From NCBI RefSeq assembly GCF_000975155.1, contig NZ_BBRG01000005.1:1-64000 (forward strand): 64,000 nucleotides of DNA, given 5' to 3'. Under the pieces are notes generated by a model, which saw only the letters and a list, made by a program, of their open reading frames with translations, was not told the DNA's origin and made no database searches. Made by a program: the position numbers and the translations under genes. This DNA comes from Demequina globuliformis (GTDB lineage Bacteria > Actinomycetota > Actinomycetes > Actinomycetales > Demequinaceae). Shown here piece by piece: positions 17,143 through 25,166 of the stretch. Within the stretch, counting starts at the first letter, position 1; the number at the start of each line of letters is the position of its first letter.

Positions 17143-17179
17143 CAGAAGGCCCCCACCCAAGAGGGGCGGGGGCCTTCTG
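17143..17179 (-). terminator. Terminator of ctaE-qcrC-qcrA-qcrB
   Basis: CAGAAGGCCCCC (17143-17154) pairs perfectly with GGGGGCCTTCTG (17168-17179), with an inner CCC/GGG extension, 14 bases past the qcrB stop. Confidence 0.7.
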
Positions 17180-17193
17180 ACGCGTCGGGATGG

Positions 17194-18921
17194 CTACTTG
17201 GTGGAGTCCTGAGACGACTCGACCTTGTCCCACTCCTCCTTGAGGCGGTCATCTGCCTGCTCGGCTTCCGCAGCTTCCTGCTTGCCCTGAGCCGAAGGTC
17301 CGTGCTCGTGGTGGTGAAGCGCCTCTTGGTACTCCTCCCACGTCACGGGCTCCACGCGCTCCTCGTAGTAGAAGTGCGACAGCTTCTGCTTGAAGCGGTC
17401 CCACTTGTAGCCCTTACGGCGCACGCCAAGGTCGTTGTACTCGGGTTCAATCTCAAGCGGCTTGTGGTTGGGGTAGTTGACCCGCAGCCACACTTCCTGC
17501 TCGTTGAGCGGAGTGTGAACCTCGATGTACTCGCCGTTTTCGTGGCGGACAATCGTGCCGGACTCGTGACCGTGCAGCACCAACTCGCGGTCCTTGCGCT
17601 GGAGACCCATGCAGATGCGTTTGGTGATCCAGAAGGACAGCGGCGGCAGAATGAAGATCGCCCACTGGAAGAAGATCGTCAGATCGTTGAGCGACAGGTG
17701 GAAGAGGTTCGCGACAATGTCGTTGGAGCCCTCGATCACCAGGATGACGTAGAAGACGATCATCGCAACGCCGATGCCCGTACGGACGGGGACGTTGCGC
17801 GGGCGGTCGAGCACGTGGCGCTCACCCTTGTCGCCGGTCGCCCACGCCTCGATCCACGGGTACAGCGCGATGATCGCGAAGAACAGACCGGGGATGATGA
17901 CGGCGGGGAGCAAGATGTTCATCGACAGCGTGTAGCCGAAGATCTCCCACTCCATCGGCAGACCAAAAACCCAGCCCGGCATCAGGCGCAGAGCACCGTC
18001 GACAAACAGGATGTACCAGTCGGGCTGCGTACCTGCGGACACGGGCGAGGGGTCGTAGGGGCCGTAGTTCCACACCGGGTTGATCGTGAACACCGAGGCG
18101 ACGAGCGCCACGATGCCGAAGACGACGAAGAAGAAGCCGCCGGCCTTGGCCGTGTACACGGGGAAGAGGGGTAGGCCCACGACGTTCTTGTGGGTCTTGC
18201 CGCCACCGGGGTACTGCGTGTGCTTGTGCAAGAACACCAAGAACAAGTGCAACCCAATGAGCGCCAGGATGAGCGCGGGCACCAGGAGCACGTGCGCGGT
18301 AAAGAGCCTAGGAATGATGTCGACGCCGGGGTACTCGCCACCGAAGAGCCAGTACGAGATGTACGTACCGATCAGGGGAACACCCTTGATCACACCGTCG
18401 ATGATGCGTAGACCGTTGCCCGACAACACATCGTCAGGCAGTGAATAGCCGGTGAAGCCAGCCGCGAGGCCCAGGATCATCAGCGTGAAGCCGATGAGCC
18501 AGTTGAGCTCGCGCGGCTTGCGGAACGCTCCCGTGAAGAAGACACGGCACATGTGGGTCATGATCGCCGCGAGGAACAGCAGCGCAGACCAGTGGTGGAT
18601 CTGACGGATGAGAAGTCCGCCGGGAACCTCGAAGGAGGTCTTCAGCGTCGAAGCGAAGGCCTCCGTCATGGCCACGCCGTGCATGGTCTCGTATGCGCCT
18701 TCGTAGTGCACTTCCGTCATGGACGGCACAAAGAATGCGGTGAGGAAGACACCGGAGATCAGCAAGATGATGAACGCGTACAGTGCGATCTCACCGAGCA
18801 TGAAGGACCAGTGGTCCGGGAAAAGCTTGCGCGCGAAGAACTTGACGAAGCCGCCGATCGACGTGCGCTCGTCGACGTAGTTCGCGGTACCCGCGGCGGC
18901 GGAGTTGACCTTGGCTCCCAT
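17194..18921 (-). CDS. qcrB: Cytochrome bc1 complex, cytochrome b subunit
   Basis: Menaquinol-oxidising b subunit, 575 residues. Heme-ligand helices are in LLIRQIHHWSALLFLAAIMTH and FTAHVLLVPALILALIGLHL; the Qo region follows with GYSLPDDVLSG and the PDWY segment QPDWYILF. The family's long actinobacterial C-terminal cytosolic extension is present from about residue 430 (KRICMGLQRKDRELVLHGHE...). Four genes run in one unit on the minus strand (ctaE first, qcrB last) with 1- to 4-base overlaps among the qcr genes. QcrB is the target of mycobacterial bc1 inhibitors. The polar tail DDRLKEEWDKVESSQDSTK is lineage-specific. Confidence 0.97.
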   Translation of the reverse strand: MGAKVNSAAAGTANYVDERTSIGGFVKFFARKLFPDHWSFMLGEIALYAFIILLISGVFLTAFFVPSMTEVHYEGAYETMHGVAMTEAFASTLKTSFEVPGGLLIRQIHHWSALLFLAAIMTHMCRVFFTGAFRKPRELNWLIGFTLMILGLAAGFTGYSLPDDVLSGNGLRIIDGVIKGVPLIGTYISYWLFGGEYPGVDIIPRLFTAHVLLVPALILALIGLHLFLVFLHKHTQYPGGGKTHKNVVGLPLFPVYTAKAGGFFFVVFGIVALVASVFTINPVWNYGPYDPSPVSAGTQPDWYILFVDGALRLMPGWVFGLPMEWEIFGYTLSMNILLPAVIIPGLFFAIIALYPWIEAWATGDKGERHVLDRPRNVPVRTGIGVAMIVFYVILVIEGSNDIVANLFHLSLNDLTIFFQWAIFILPPLSFWITKRICMGLQRKDRELVLHGHESGTIVRHENGEYIEVHTPLNEQEVWLRVNYPNHKPLEIEPEYNDLGVRRKGYKWDRFKQKLSHFYYEERVEPVTWEEYQEALHHHEHGPSAQGKQEAAEAEQADDRLKEEWDKVESSQDSTK

Positions 18922-19994
18922 TAGTGGCTGTCCTCCTGAACGTCAGCGTTCGAGCTATCGCCCTTGAGCCGGTCCCAATACGACGCGCCAATGGGCTCGT
19001 CGAAGTCGTTCTGGGCAACGATGTAGCCCTCGTCGTCAACTGCGATGGGCAGCTGGGGGAGTGGACGCTTGGCTGGGCCGAAGACCACCTTGGCGCCGTC
19101 GGCGACGTCGAAGGTGCTCTGGTGGCAGGGGCACAGCAGGTGGTGCGTCTGCTGTTCGTACAGCGCCACCGGGCATCCCACGTGCGTGCAGATCTTCGAG
19201 TAGGCGACGATGCCGTCAAAGGACCAGTCCTCGCGGCCGGCGGGGATCTTCATGTCCTCGGGGTTCATGCGAATGAGCAGCACCACGGCCTTGGCCTTCT
19301 CGACCATCTTGTGGTGGTGGTCGAGGTCGTTGAGACCATCGGGGATCACGTGGAAGACCGAACCCATGGTGACGTCGGATGCCTTGATGAGTTCTCCGTC
19401 GGGGTCGCGTGCCAGACGCGTACCGGGGGACCACATCGTGTGACGGAACTTGGAGACGTTCCAGTCGCCGCCCATGTTGCCGATCTGGGGCACCAACACG
19501 GCCAGAGGAGCGATCGCTACGGCAGTGATGAGCGAGCCCTTCAGCACGCTGCGGCGCTTGGTGCCAGTGGACCCCAAACCGGAGTCCTCGGCGCCGTCCT
19601 TCAGATTCTGGATAGCGCCGGCACGGCTCTCGTCGGAGCTACGCAGCTCGTGGCGCTCCTCGACCATTTCGTGGTCACGCATGAGCGTCTTCGCCCAGTG
19701 GATGGCACCGAACCCGATGGGGGCCATGGCGAGGAAGATGCCAAGACCAATCCACATGTTGACGCTCTGGATCGTGCTGACGTCGCTGCCATCACCGGTG
19801 TCCATCGTGAAGTACGCGACCAGGGCGATGACGGTACCGACGATCGAGAGGCCGAAGAGAGCGGCTACCTGGCGCTCAGCACGCTTGTTGGCCTTGGGCT
19901 CAACATCGCCACGGCGTGGTCGGTGTTCCGGAAGACCGGGGTCAACGAAACCCTCCTGGGGCTCGTTCTCGGGTGTGTTCTCGGGGGTGCTCAT
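18921..19994 (-). CDS. qcrA: Rieske iron-sulfur subunit of the bc1 complex
   Basis: Carries electrons from menaquinol to the cytochrome cc subunit. At 357 residues it is the long actinobacterial form with three N-terminal transmembrane helices (about 45-65, 80-100 and 150-175). The [2Fe-2S] site is complete: CTHVGCPVAL and LLCPCHQSTFD. The first 40 residues are acidic and disordered (ENTPENEPQEGFVDPG). Its start overlaps the qcrC stop by 4 bases and its stop overlaps the qcrB start by one base. Confidence 0.96.
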   Translation of the reverse strand: MSTPENTPENEPQEGFVDPGLPEHRPRRGDVEPKANKRAERQVAALFGLSIVGTVIALVAYFTMDTGDGSDVSTIQSVNMWIGLGIFLAMAPIGFGAIHWAKTLMRDHEMVEERHELRSSDESRAGAIQNLKDGAEDSGLGSTGTKRRSVLKGSLITAVAIAPLAVLVPQIGNMGGDWNVSKFRHTMWSPGTRLARDPDGELIKASDVTMGSVFHVIPDGLNDLDHHHKMVEKAKAVVLLIRMNPEDMKIPAGREDWSFDGIVAYSKICTHVGCPVALYEQQTHHLLCPCHQSTFDVADGAKVVFGPAKRPLPQLPIAVDDEGYIVAQNDFDEPIGASYWDRLKGDSSNADVQEDSH

Positions 19995-20773
19995 GAAGAA
20001 CGTGCTCCTACCCAGACAGTGCTAGCAATGATCAGGCCCAGGAGGACCAGCCAGGCCCACAGACCCTCGGACACGGGGCCGATGGCGCCCAACGAGAGGC
20101 CGCCGGGCGAACCTTCGTGCTGGGCAGTGATGTAGGCGATGACGTCGCGCTTGTGCTCGGGCGTGATGTTCGCGTCGTTGAACACTGGCATGGACTGCGG
20201 TCCGGTCAGCATGGCTTCGTAGATGTGCTCGGGGGTGGTTTCGAGCACCGACGGGGCGAACTTGCCCTGGGTCAGCGCGCCGCCTCCGCCGATGGAGCCG
20301 TGGCACATTGCGCAGTTGGTCCGGAAGACCTCCATGCCGTTGGCAGGGTCGCCGAGCGCGGCATCGACCTGCTCAGCTGTGGGGATCGCGGGGCCGGCGC
20401 CCAGCGATGCCACCCACGCAGCGAGCTGGTTGATCTCATCCTGCGAGAACTGAACAGGCTTGGCGGGCGCCTGCGGACCAGAGGCCTGCATGGGCATGCG
20501 GCCGGTCCCGACCTGGAAGTCGACGGCCGCCGCGCCCACGCCCACGAGGGACGGTGCGACGCCATCCTGGCCCTCGGCGTCGAGGCCGTGGCAGGAGGCG
20601 CAGTTGGCGGCGAACAGCTTCTCACCGGCGACGACGTCGTCAGCCGAGGCTTCTGACGTCGCGGTGGCGGAAGGTGCGGAGAACGCCCCAACGGCGGTGA
20701 TGAGGGCGAGGAGCGCGATCACAAGGAGCAGCGGCGCTGCCTTGTGATGGCGCTTCTTGGCGAGAGCGTGCAT
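19991..20773 (-). CDS. qcrC: Diheme cytochrome c subunit of the bc1 complex
   Basis: A 260-residue membrane-anchored cytochrome cc, replacing both cytochrome c1 and soluble cytochrome c and delivering electrons straight to CuA. An N-terminal helix (PLLLVIALLALITAVGAF) is followed by two c-type heme motifs, CASCHG (residues 58-63) and CAMCHG (around 155-160), and a C-terminal helix (LWAWLVLLGLIIASTVWV). Having both heme motifs supports a bcc-aa3 supercomplex. It starts 12 bases after the ctaE stop. Confidence 0.96.
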   Translation of the reverse strand: MHALAKKRHHKAAPLLLVIALLALITAVGAFSAPSATATSEASADDVVAGEKLFAANCASCHGLDAEGQDGVAPSLVGVGAAAVDFQVGTGRMPMQASGPQAPAKPVQFSQDEINQLAAWVASLGAGPAIPTAEQVDAALGDPANGMEVFRTNCAMCHGSIGGGGALTQGKFAPSVLETTPEHIYEAMLTGPQSMPVFNDANITPEHKRDVIAYITAQHEGSPGGLSLGAIGPVSEGLWAWLVLLGLIIASTVWVGARSS

Positions 20774-20785
20774 CAGGTTGCTTCC

Positions 20786-21415
20786 CTACTGAACGAGGTA
20801 GATCACGGCGAACAGGGCAATCCACACCACGTCAACAAAGTGCCAGTAGTACGACACGACGATGGTGGTGGTTGCCTCATGCGAGCCGAACTTCTTGGCG
20901 GCGAACGAGCGAGCGAGGACAAACAGCATGGCGATCAATCCACCAACGACGTGCAGGCCGTGGAAGCCTGTCGCGAGGTAGAAGACCGAGCCGTAAGGGC
21001 TCGAAGAGATGGTGAGTCCGTGCATGACGAGTTCGGCGTACTCAAACACCTGGCCGGCCACGAAGACCGAACCCATGATGAAGGTGAGGACGAACCACTC
21101 GTGCATTCCCCACTGGCGCACGTTCAACAGTGAGCCAGTGCGGCGGCGCTGGTAGCGCTCGGCCGCGAGCACACCGAACTGTGCGGTGAAAGAGGAAAGC
21201 ACCAGGACTGTGGTGTTCGCCAGGGCGAAAGGCACGTTCAAGAGAGGCGTCTCATCGGCCCACACTTCGGGGACCTGAGCCCGCAGGGTGAAGTACATCG
21301 CGAACAAGCCCGCGAAGAACATCAACTCGGAGGAGAGCCAGACGATCGTGCCTACAGCTACCTGGTTAGGACGCGTGGCATGGATGGGTGACGGCATAGT
21401 CGTCGCTTGGGACAT
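20786..21415 (-). CDS. ctaE: Cytochrome c oxidase subunit III
   Basis: A 209-residue, roughly five-helix subunit of the aa3 oxidase. Typical stretches are [38 protein letters not shown] and [19 protein letters not shown]. It heads the ctaE-qcrC-qcrA-qcrB unit, so one oxidase subunit is made together with the bc1 complex rather than with ctaC-ctaD-ctaF. ATG 21415 is preferred over ATG 21424 because AATAAT lies 7 bases upstream of it. Confidence 0.95.
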   Translation of the reverse strand: MSQATTMPSPIHATRPNQVAVGTIVWLSSELMFFAGLFAMYFTLRAQVPEVWADETPLLNVPFALANTTVLVLSSFTAQFGVLAAERYQRRRTGSLLNVRQWGMHEWFVLTFIMGSVFVAGQVFEYAELVMHGLTISSSPYGSVFYLATGFHGLHVVGGLIAMLFVLARSFAAKKFGSHEATTTIVVSYYWHFVDVVWIALFAVIYLVQ

Positions 21416-21422
21416 AGGTCCC

Positions 21423-21428
21423 ATTATT
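21423..21428 (-). promoter_or_regulatory. -10 box AATAAT for the ctaE-qcr unit
   Basis: On the minus strand AATAAT ends 7 bases before ATG 21415. No ribosome site is seen. This is the only clear promoter candidate for the four-gene unit. Confidence 0.4.
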
Positions 21429-21518
21429 GCGTACGCGAGCGGGTCCGGGCGCCACGACGCGGCGGGCTTTCACAGACCGTTCTTAATGGTGTCAACGAAC
21501 CACTGCGCGAGATCGTGC

Positions 21519-21524
21519 CAGAAT
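21519..21524 (+). promoter_or_regulatory. -10 box CAGAAT for the receiver-like gene
   Basis: CAGAAT then GGGCGCC then ATG 21532. It is divergent from ctaE at a distance of 90 bases. Confidence 0.35.
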
Positions 21525-21531
21525 GGGCGCC

Positions 21532-21960
21532 ATGAGTGACGTGGCCAAGCACGAGGACCATTCGCCCGCGACGGCGAAGGCTCGCATCCTTCTTTACAGC
21601 GACGACCGCAATGTGCGCGAAAAGGTGCGTTTTGCCGTCGGTTCTACTACCCACGGACGCCCCATTGAGTGGCTCGAGACCGCGACCCATGAGGCGGTCA
21701 TTACCGCAGCAGATACGCAGTCGTTTGACCTCCTCATCCTGGACGGCGAGGCGGCGAAGTCGGGTGGCATGGGAATTTGCCGTCAGCTCAAGCACGAGTT
21801 GTATGTGTGCCCGCCCATCCTTTTGCTGGTGGGCCGTCCGGGTGACGCGTGGCTAGCAACGTGGTCGGAGGCCGACGCGGCTGTTGCTCACCCGCTCGAT
21901 CCTTTCGTGGTGCGCGAAAGCGTCGACGCGTTCTTCGCGACTGCCACTCAGACTTCCTAG
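21532..21960 (+). CDS. Stand-alone receiver-like protein, degenerate
   Basis: A 142-residue protein with a CheY-like pattern: RILLYSDDRNVREKV (acidic pair), FDLLILDGEA (phospho-acceptor Asp position), PPILLLVGRPGDAWL (strand 4) and a final ADAAVAHPLDPFVVRESVDAFF. The conserved lysine of the K-P-(F/L) motif is replaced by His (AHPLDP), so normal phosphorylation switching is doubtful. No output domain and no sensor kinase is nearby. It lies 58 bases before trpD on the same strand and may be co-transcribed. Family assignment rests on pattern only. Confidence 0.6.
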   Translation: MSDVAKHEDHSPATAKARILLYSDDRNVREKVRFAVGSTTHGRPIEWLETATHEAVITAADTQSFDLLILDGEAAKSGGMGICRQLKHELYVCPPILLLVGRPGDAWLATWSEADAAVAHPLDPFVVRESVDAFFATATQTS

Positions 21961-22018
21961 CTCAGTTCCGCGCACCGGCGGACGGCAAGAGCGAGACACC
22001 ATCGAGAGAGGACCTACC

Positions 22019-23059
22019 GTGGCGACCCTTCAGGAACTGTTGTCGAAGCTCGTGGAGCACCAGGACCTGACGTTTGAGGAGACGGCCGCGGTCATGGATG
22101 ACGTCCTGACCGACTCTGCCTCTCCGGTCGCGATGGGAGCGTTCTTGGCGGCGCTGCGTGTGAAGCGTGAGACTCCGGCCGAGGTCGCCGGGCTGGCGCA
22201 AGCAATGCTGGACCACGCGGTGCGGTTTGACGTTCCGGGCCGCACTGTTGACATCGTTGGTACGGGCGGCGATGGCTTCTCGACGGTGAATATCTCGACG
22301 ATGGCGTCGATCGTGATTGCCGGAACCGGCACCACTGTTGTCAAGCATGGGAACCGGGCCGCGACGTCCAAGTCCGGCAGCGCGGATGTGCTCGGCGCCT
22401 TGGGCGTGCGGCTCGATCTACCGCCTGAGCGAGTCGCGGAGCTCGCGACCGAGGTTGGCATCACCTTCTGCTTTGCACAGGTCTTCCACCCTGCAATGCG
22501 ATTCGCCATGCCGATCCGCAAGGAACTGGGGGTGCCGACAACGTTCAACATCCTGGGCCCCCTCACGAACCCCGCTCAGCCACAGGCGAGCGCAATCGGA
22601 TCGTCGAGTATGCGTGTATCCCCAGTGCTCGCCGGAGTGATCGCGTCGCAGGGCCGTGAAGCGTTGATTTTTCACGGGGACGATGGCCTCGATGAGTTGG
22701 CAGGCACCGGCGCCGCGACCGTATGGGAAGTGCGCGGGGGAGAGGTGCAGGAACTCCGTCTGGACCCGATTGCTGACCTGGGGCTCGCGCCCATCACTAT
22801 TGAGCAGCTGCGAGGTGGCACTGCCGAGGAGAACGCCATGGTGGCGAGTCGCGTGCTTGACGGCGAAGCAGGCCCGGTCCGCGAGACTGTCGTGCTCAAT
22901 GCTGCGGCGGGATTGGTAGCCGACGCGACATTGCCTGGCACCGCGTCCGGAACCCTCGTGGAGCGGTTCTCTGCCGGGTTGGCCCATGCGGAGAACGCGA
23001 TCGACTCGGGCAATGCCTCCGCGGTCCTCGCGCGTTGGGTTAACGCCACGCACTCGTAG
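22019..23059 (+). CDS. trpD: Anthranilate phosphoribosyltransferase
   Basis: Tryptophan synthesis enzyme joining anthranilate to PRPP, 346 residues. The PRPP motif is GTGGDGFSTVNIST, the substrate loop KHGNRAATSKSGSADVLGALG, and FHPAMRFAMPIRKELGVPTTFNILGPLTNP is the central anthranilate-site helix region. GAGAGAGGA 6 bases before GTG 22019 fixes the start. No other trp gene is near; a free-standing trpD beside ctaE-qcr also occurs in M. tuberculosis (Rv2192c beside Rv2193), as I recall. Confidence 0.96.
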   Translation: MATLQELLSKLVEHQDLTFEETAAVMDDVLTDSASPVAMGAFLAALRVKRETPAEVAGLAQAMLDHAVRFDVPGRTVDIVGTGGDGFSTVNISTMASIVIAGTGTTVVKHGNRAATSKSGSADVLGALGVRLDLPPERVAELATEVGITFCFAQVFHPAMRFAMPIRKELGVPTTFNILGPLTNPAQPQASAIGSSSMRVSPVLAGVIASQGREALIFHGDDGLDELAGTGAATVWEVRGGEVQELRLDPIADLGLAPITIEQLRGGTAEENAMVASRVLDGEAGPVRETVVLNAAAGLVADATLPGTASGTLVERFSAGLAHAENAIDSGNASAVLARWVNATHS

Positions 23060-23085
23060 CGGCCACGTGCCTCCTGTCCGGATCC

Positions 23086-24774
23086 CTAGCGTCCGCGGCG
23101 CTGCCCCGTAGCTTCGCGGTCACCCCGACGCGCAGCGACCCACCCGCGATGACGCCCAGCGCCGGCGACGGGGGAACTCCAGGTGCCATCGACGTACAAC
23201 AGTCGTGTCCCTGGCTTCTCCAACCACGCGAGAATGAGCTCCTGTTCCTCAACCAGTGGTGAGTGGAGCTCGAGCGTGTGCTGAGCGCTGCGGAGGTCGT
23301 CCGCGGCGGCCCACACTCCGGACTTGACGCGGCGCGTGCCTGAGAGCGCGCCGCCGACGACCGACACCACGTCCCAGCCGTCGTCGACGCGTCTCACGGC
23401 CACAATGCTGCACGCGGCGAGCGATGCCAACCGCGCCGTGCGCATTGATCCGTCCACGACTGCGCTGATGCGGTCGCGGAGGTCCGCCGCCCTCTCGAAC
23501 TCCTCCGTGAGTGCGAACTCGGCGACATGGTCGGCGAGCGCATTCACTACAGGGGAAACATCGCCGTTCAGAACCTGTTGGACTTGCGCGTGAGTCTGCG
23601 CATAGCCACTGTCCACTCCTTTGATGCACGGGGCTGAACACGCGCCTAGGTCATGGAGAATGCACGCCGTTGCGTGGGGTTTGGGCTGGCGAGGCAGCCG
23701 CGTGCGGCATGAACGGACACCGAGCGATTGCTGGAGAGCTTCGATGGCGAGTTGAGCATCTGACATGGAGCGCATGGGCCCCCAGTGCGTGCCGTCCGAG
23801 GCGCTCGATCGCGACACCACAAGCCGCGGATACGCCTCATCAGTGAGTTTGATCCATGGGGTCCGCTCGGGGTGCGCGGAGCGTCGGTTGTACCGCGGCC
23901 GCCATTGATCGATGAGGCGCACCTCGAGGACCGACGCCTCGAGAGCCGTTGGGCAGACCATGGTGTCGACCGAGACCGCGAGTGACACCATGTCACGTAT
24001 GCGGCCGCGGGTCTCAGCCTTGGTGAAATACGACTTCACTCGCGAGCGAAGATTCTTCGAGGTACCGACGTAGAGGCGTTCGCCGTCTGGGCCGCGAAAC
24101 ACGTACACGCCAGGCTTCGAGGGGACACGGTCGGCCAGCGTGGACTTGGCGCGCACCTCAGGAGGCACCGGCGACTTGAGGGACGCGAGATCCTCACGGT
24201 GGGTGATGCCGAACGCAGCGAGGCGCTCAAGCATGCCGTGGAGAATCTCTCCCGTAGCGCGCGCGTCCTCAAGCGCGCGGTGATTGGGAGTGACCTGGGT
24301 ACCGAAAACGCGCGCGAGGGTGCCGAGCTTCCTATTGGGGGCCTCATCCTTGCTCACGACCCTACGCGCCAAGGTCAGGGTGTCCACTACCTCCACGGCT
24401 GGCCACGCATATCCGTGGGCCTTGCAGGCGGCGCGGAGGAAACCCACGTCAAAGCGTGCATTGTGCGCGACGAGGACGGCATCACCCAAGAACTCAAGGA
24501 AAGCCGGGAGAACCTCCCGGATCCGTGGCGCCGCCATGACCATGGCGTTGGTGATGCCGGTGAGGGCGATGATCATGGGAGGGATAGGCGCCCCTGGGTC
24601 GACAAGGGTCTGAAACTCGCCGATGACCTCACCTCCGCGCATTTTGACAGCGCCGATCTCAGTGATCTCGCACGACGCTGGTGACGCGCCGGTGGTCTCA
24701 AGGTCGACCACCACAAAGGTGGTCGAGGACAGCGGTTCGCCGATGTCCTCGAGAGTCACGCCCGTTGCAGCCAT
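23086..24774 (-). CDS. DEDDh exonuclease / GIY-YIG nuclease fusion (UvrC-like)
   Basis: A 562-residue two-nuclease protein. Residues about 15-180 form a DnaQ/DEDDh 3'-5' exonuclease (VVVDLETTG, VAHNARFDVGFL, NHRALEDARAT). Residues about 215-300 form a GIY-YIG domain (PGVYVFRGPDGERLYVG, RSRVKSYF, ALEASVLEVRLI with the catalytic Glu). A UvrC-like middle follows with CILHDLGACSAPCIKG and a UVR-like helix pair (FALTEEFERAADLRDRI). The RNase-H-like and helix-hairpin-helix parts of true UvrC are absent. Rv2191 of M. tuberculosis has this architecture. Its promoter matches the DNA-damage pattern described at 24,781-24,854, which supports a repair role. Its own upstream TAGCGT gives a leaderless ATG at 24774. 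Confidence 0.9.
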   Translation of the reverse strand: MAATGVTLEDIGEPLSSTTFVVVDLETTGASPASCEITEIGAVKMRGGEVIGEFQTLVDPGAPIPPMIIALTGITNAMVMAAPRIREVLPAFLEFLGDAVLVAHNARFDVGFLRAACKAHGYAWPAVEVVDTLTLARRVVSKDEAPNRKLGTLARVFGTQVTPNHRALEDARATGEILHGMLERLAAFGITHREDLASLKSPVPPEVRAKSTLADRVPSKPGVYVFRGPDGERLYVGTSKNLRSRVKSYFTKAETRGRIRDMVSLAVSVDTMVCPTALEASVLEVRLIDQWRPRYNRRSAHPERTPWIKLTDEAYPRLVVSRSSASDGTHWGPMRSMSDAQLAIEALQQSLGVRSCRTRLPRQPKPHATACILHDLGACSAPCIKGVDSGYAQTHAQVQQVLNGDVSPVVNALADHVAEFALTEEFERAADLRDRISAVVDGSMRTARLASLAACSIVAVRRVDDGWDVVSVVGGALSGTRRVKSGVWAAADDLRSAQHTLELHSPLVEEQELILAWLEKPGTRLLYVDGTWSSPVAGAGRHRGWVAARRGDREATGQRRGR

Positions 24775-24780
24775 GTCCCC

Positions 24781-24854
24781 ACGCTACGTCGGGGGTCTGA
24801 CATTCGGTGTGCGTGCGCCCGCCGTGGGTTCATGTCAGACCCCCTTCTTACGGT
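24781..24854. promoter_or_regulatory. Divergent PafBC-type (RecA-independent DNA-damage) promoter pair
   Basis: A 13-base perfect inverted repeat (GGGGGTCTGACAT 24791-24803 and ATGTCAGACCCCC 24832-24844) places one element before each divergent gene. Plus strand: TGTCAGAC, 8 bases, TACGGT (24849-24854), 7 bases, ATG 24862. Minus strand: TGTCAGAC, 8 bases, TAGCGT (24786-24781), 6 bases, ATG 24774. The known PafBC-dependent consensus is about TTGTCRGTG-N8-TANNNT. Spacing and core TGTCA agree on both sides; the trailing GTG is GAC here. Confidence 0.6.
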
Positions 24855-24861
24855 GGTAGGC

Positions 24862-25134
24862 ATGATCATTGATTGCGATACCTGCGAGGTCCGCGGCAAG
24901 GCCTGCGGTGACTGCGTCGTGTCTTTCTTGACCATCCCGGTGCGGCCTGGCGCCCGCCCCGCGCCAGCGCCACGCGAGTCGCCGACGCCTGACACCTGGA
25001 ACGGAGTGCCCATGGACGCGGATCAGCGCCGTGCGGTCGACCTGTTCGTCGCCGGGGGACTGGTCCCACCGTTGAGGCAAGCGCCCCGCGCGGACGAGCT
25101 CTCAGCACGTCGCCGCCGGCGGCGCGCAAGTTAG
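24862..25134 (+). CDS. Small CxxC-x6-CxxC protein
   Basis: A 90-residue protein beginning MIIDCDTCEVRGKACGDCVV: two CxxC pairs 6 residues apart form a probable zinc knuckle or redox site. The middle is a Pro/Ala-rich linker and the end a short helix (ADQRRAVDLFVAGGLVPPLRQ) with a basic tail (SARRRRRRAS) that could touch nucleic acid. ATG 24862 is favoured over 24832, since 24832 lies inside the inverted repeat. It shares a damage-type divergent promoter with the exonuclease/GIY-YIG gene, so a role in the same response is inferred. Confidence 0.75.
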   Translation: MIIDCDTCEVRGKACGDCVVSFLTIPVRPGARPAPAPRESPTPDTWNGVPMDADQRRAVDLFVAGGLVPPLRQAPRADELSARRRRRRAS

Positions 25135-25149
25135 GGCAGCCGTCCTGAA

Positions 25150-25164
25150 GTCGCGCGTCGCGAC
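25150..25164. terminator. Short hairpin between convergent genes
   Basis: GTCGCG (25150-25155), loop CGT, CGCGAC (25159-25164), 2 bases before the fadD-type stop codon. The stem is only 6 bp, so it is weak. Confidence 0.3.
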
Positions 25165-25166
25165 AG

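Noticed and set aside
18924-20135. 403-residue plus-strand frame over qcrA and qcrC
   Set aside because: Shadow of two motif-complete respiratory genes.
24781-24854. LexA box in the damage-type divergent region
   Set aside because: No GAAC-N4-GTTC-like site is present; the dyad here is TGTCAGACCCCC-based.
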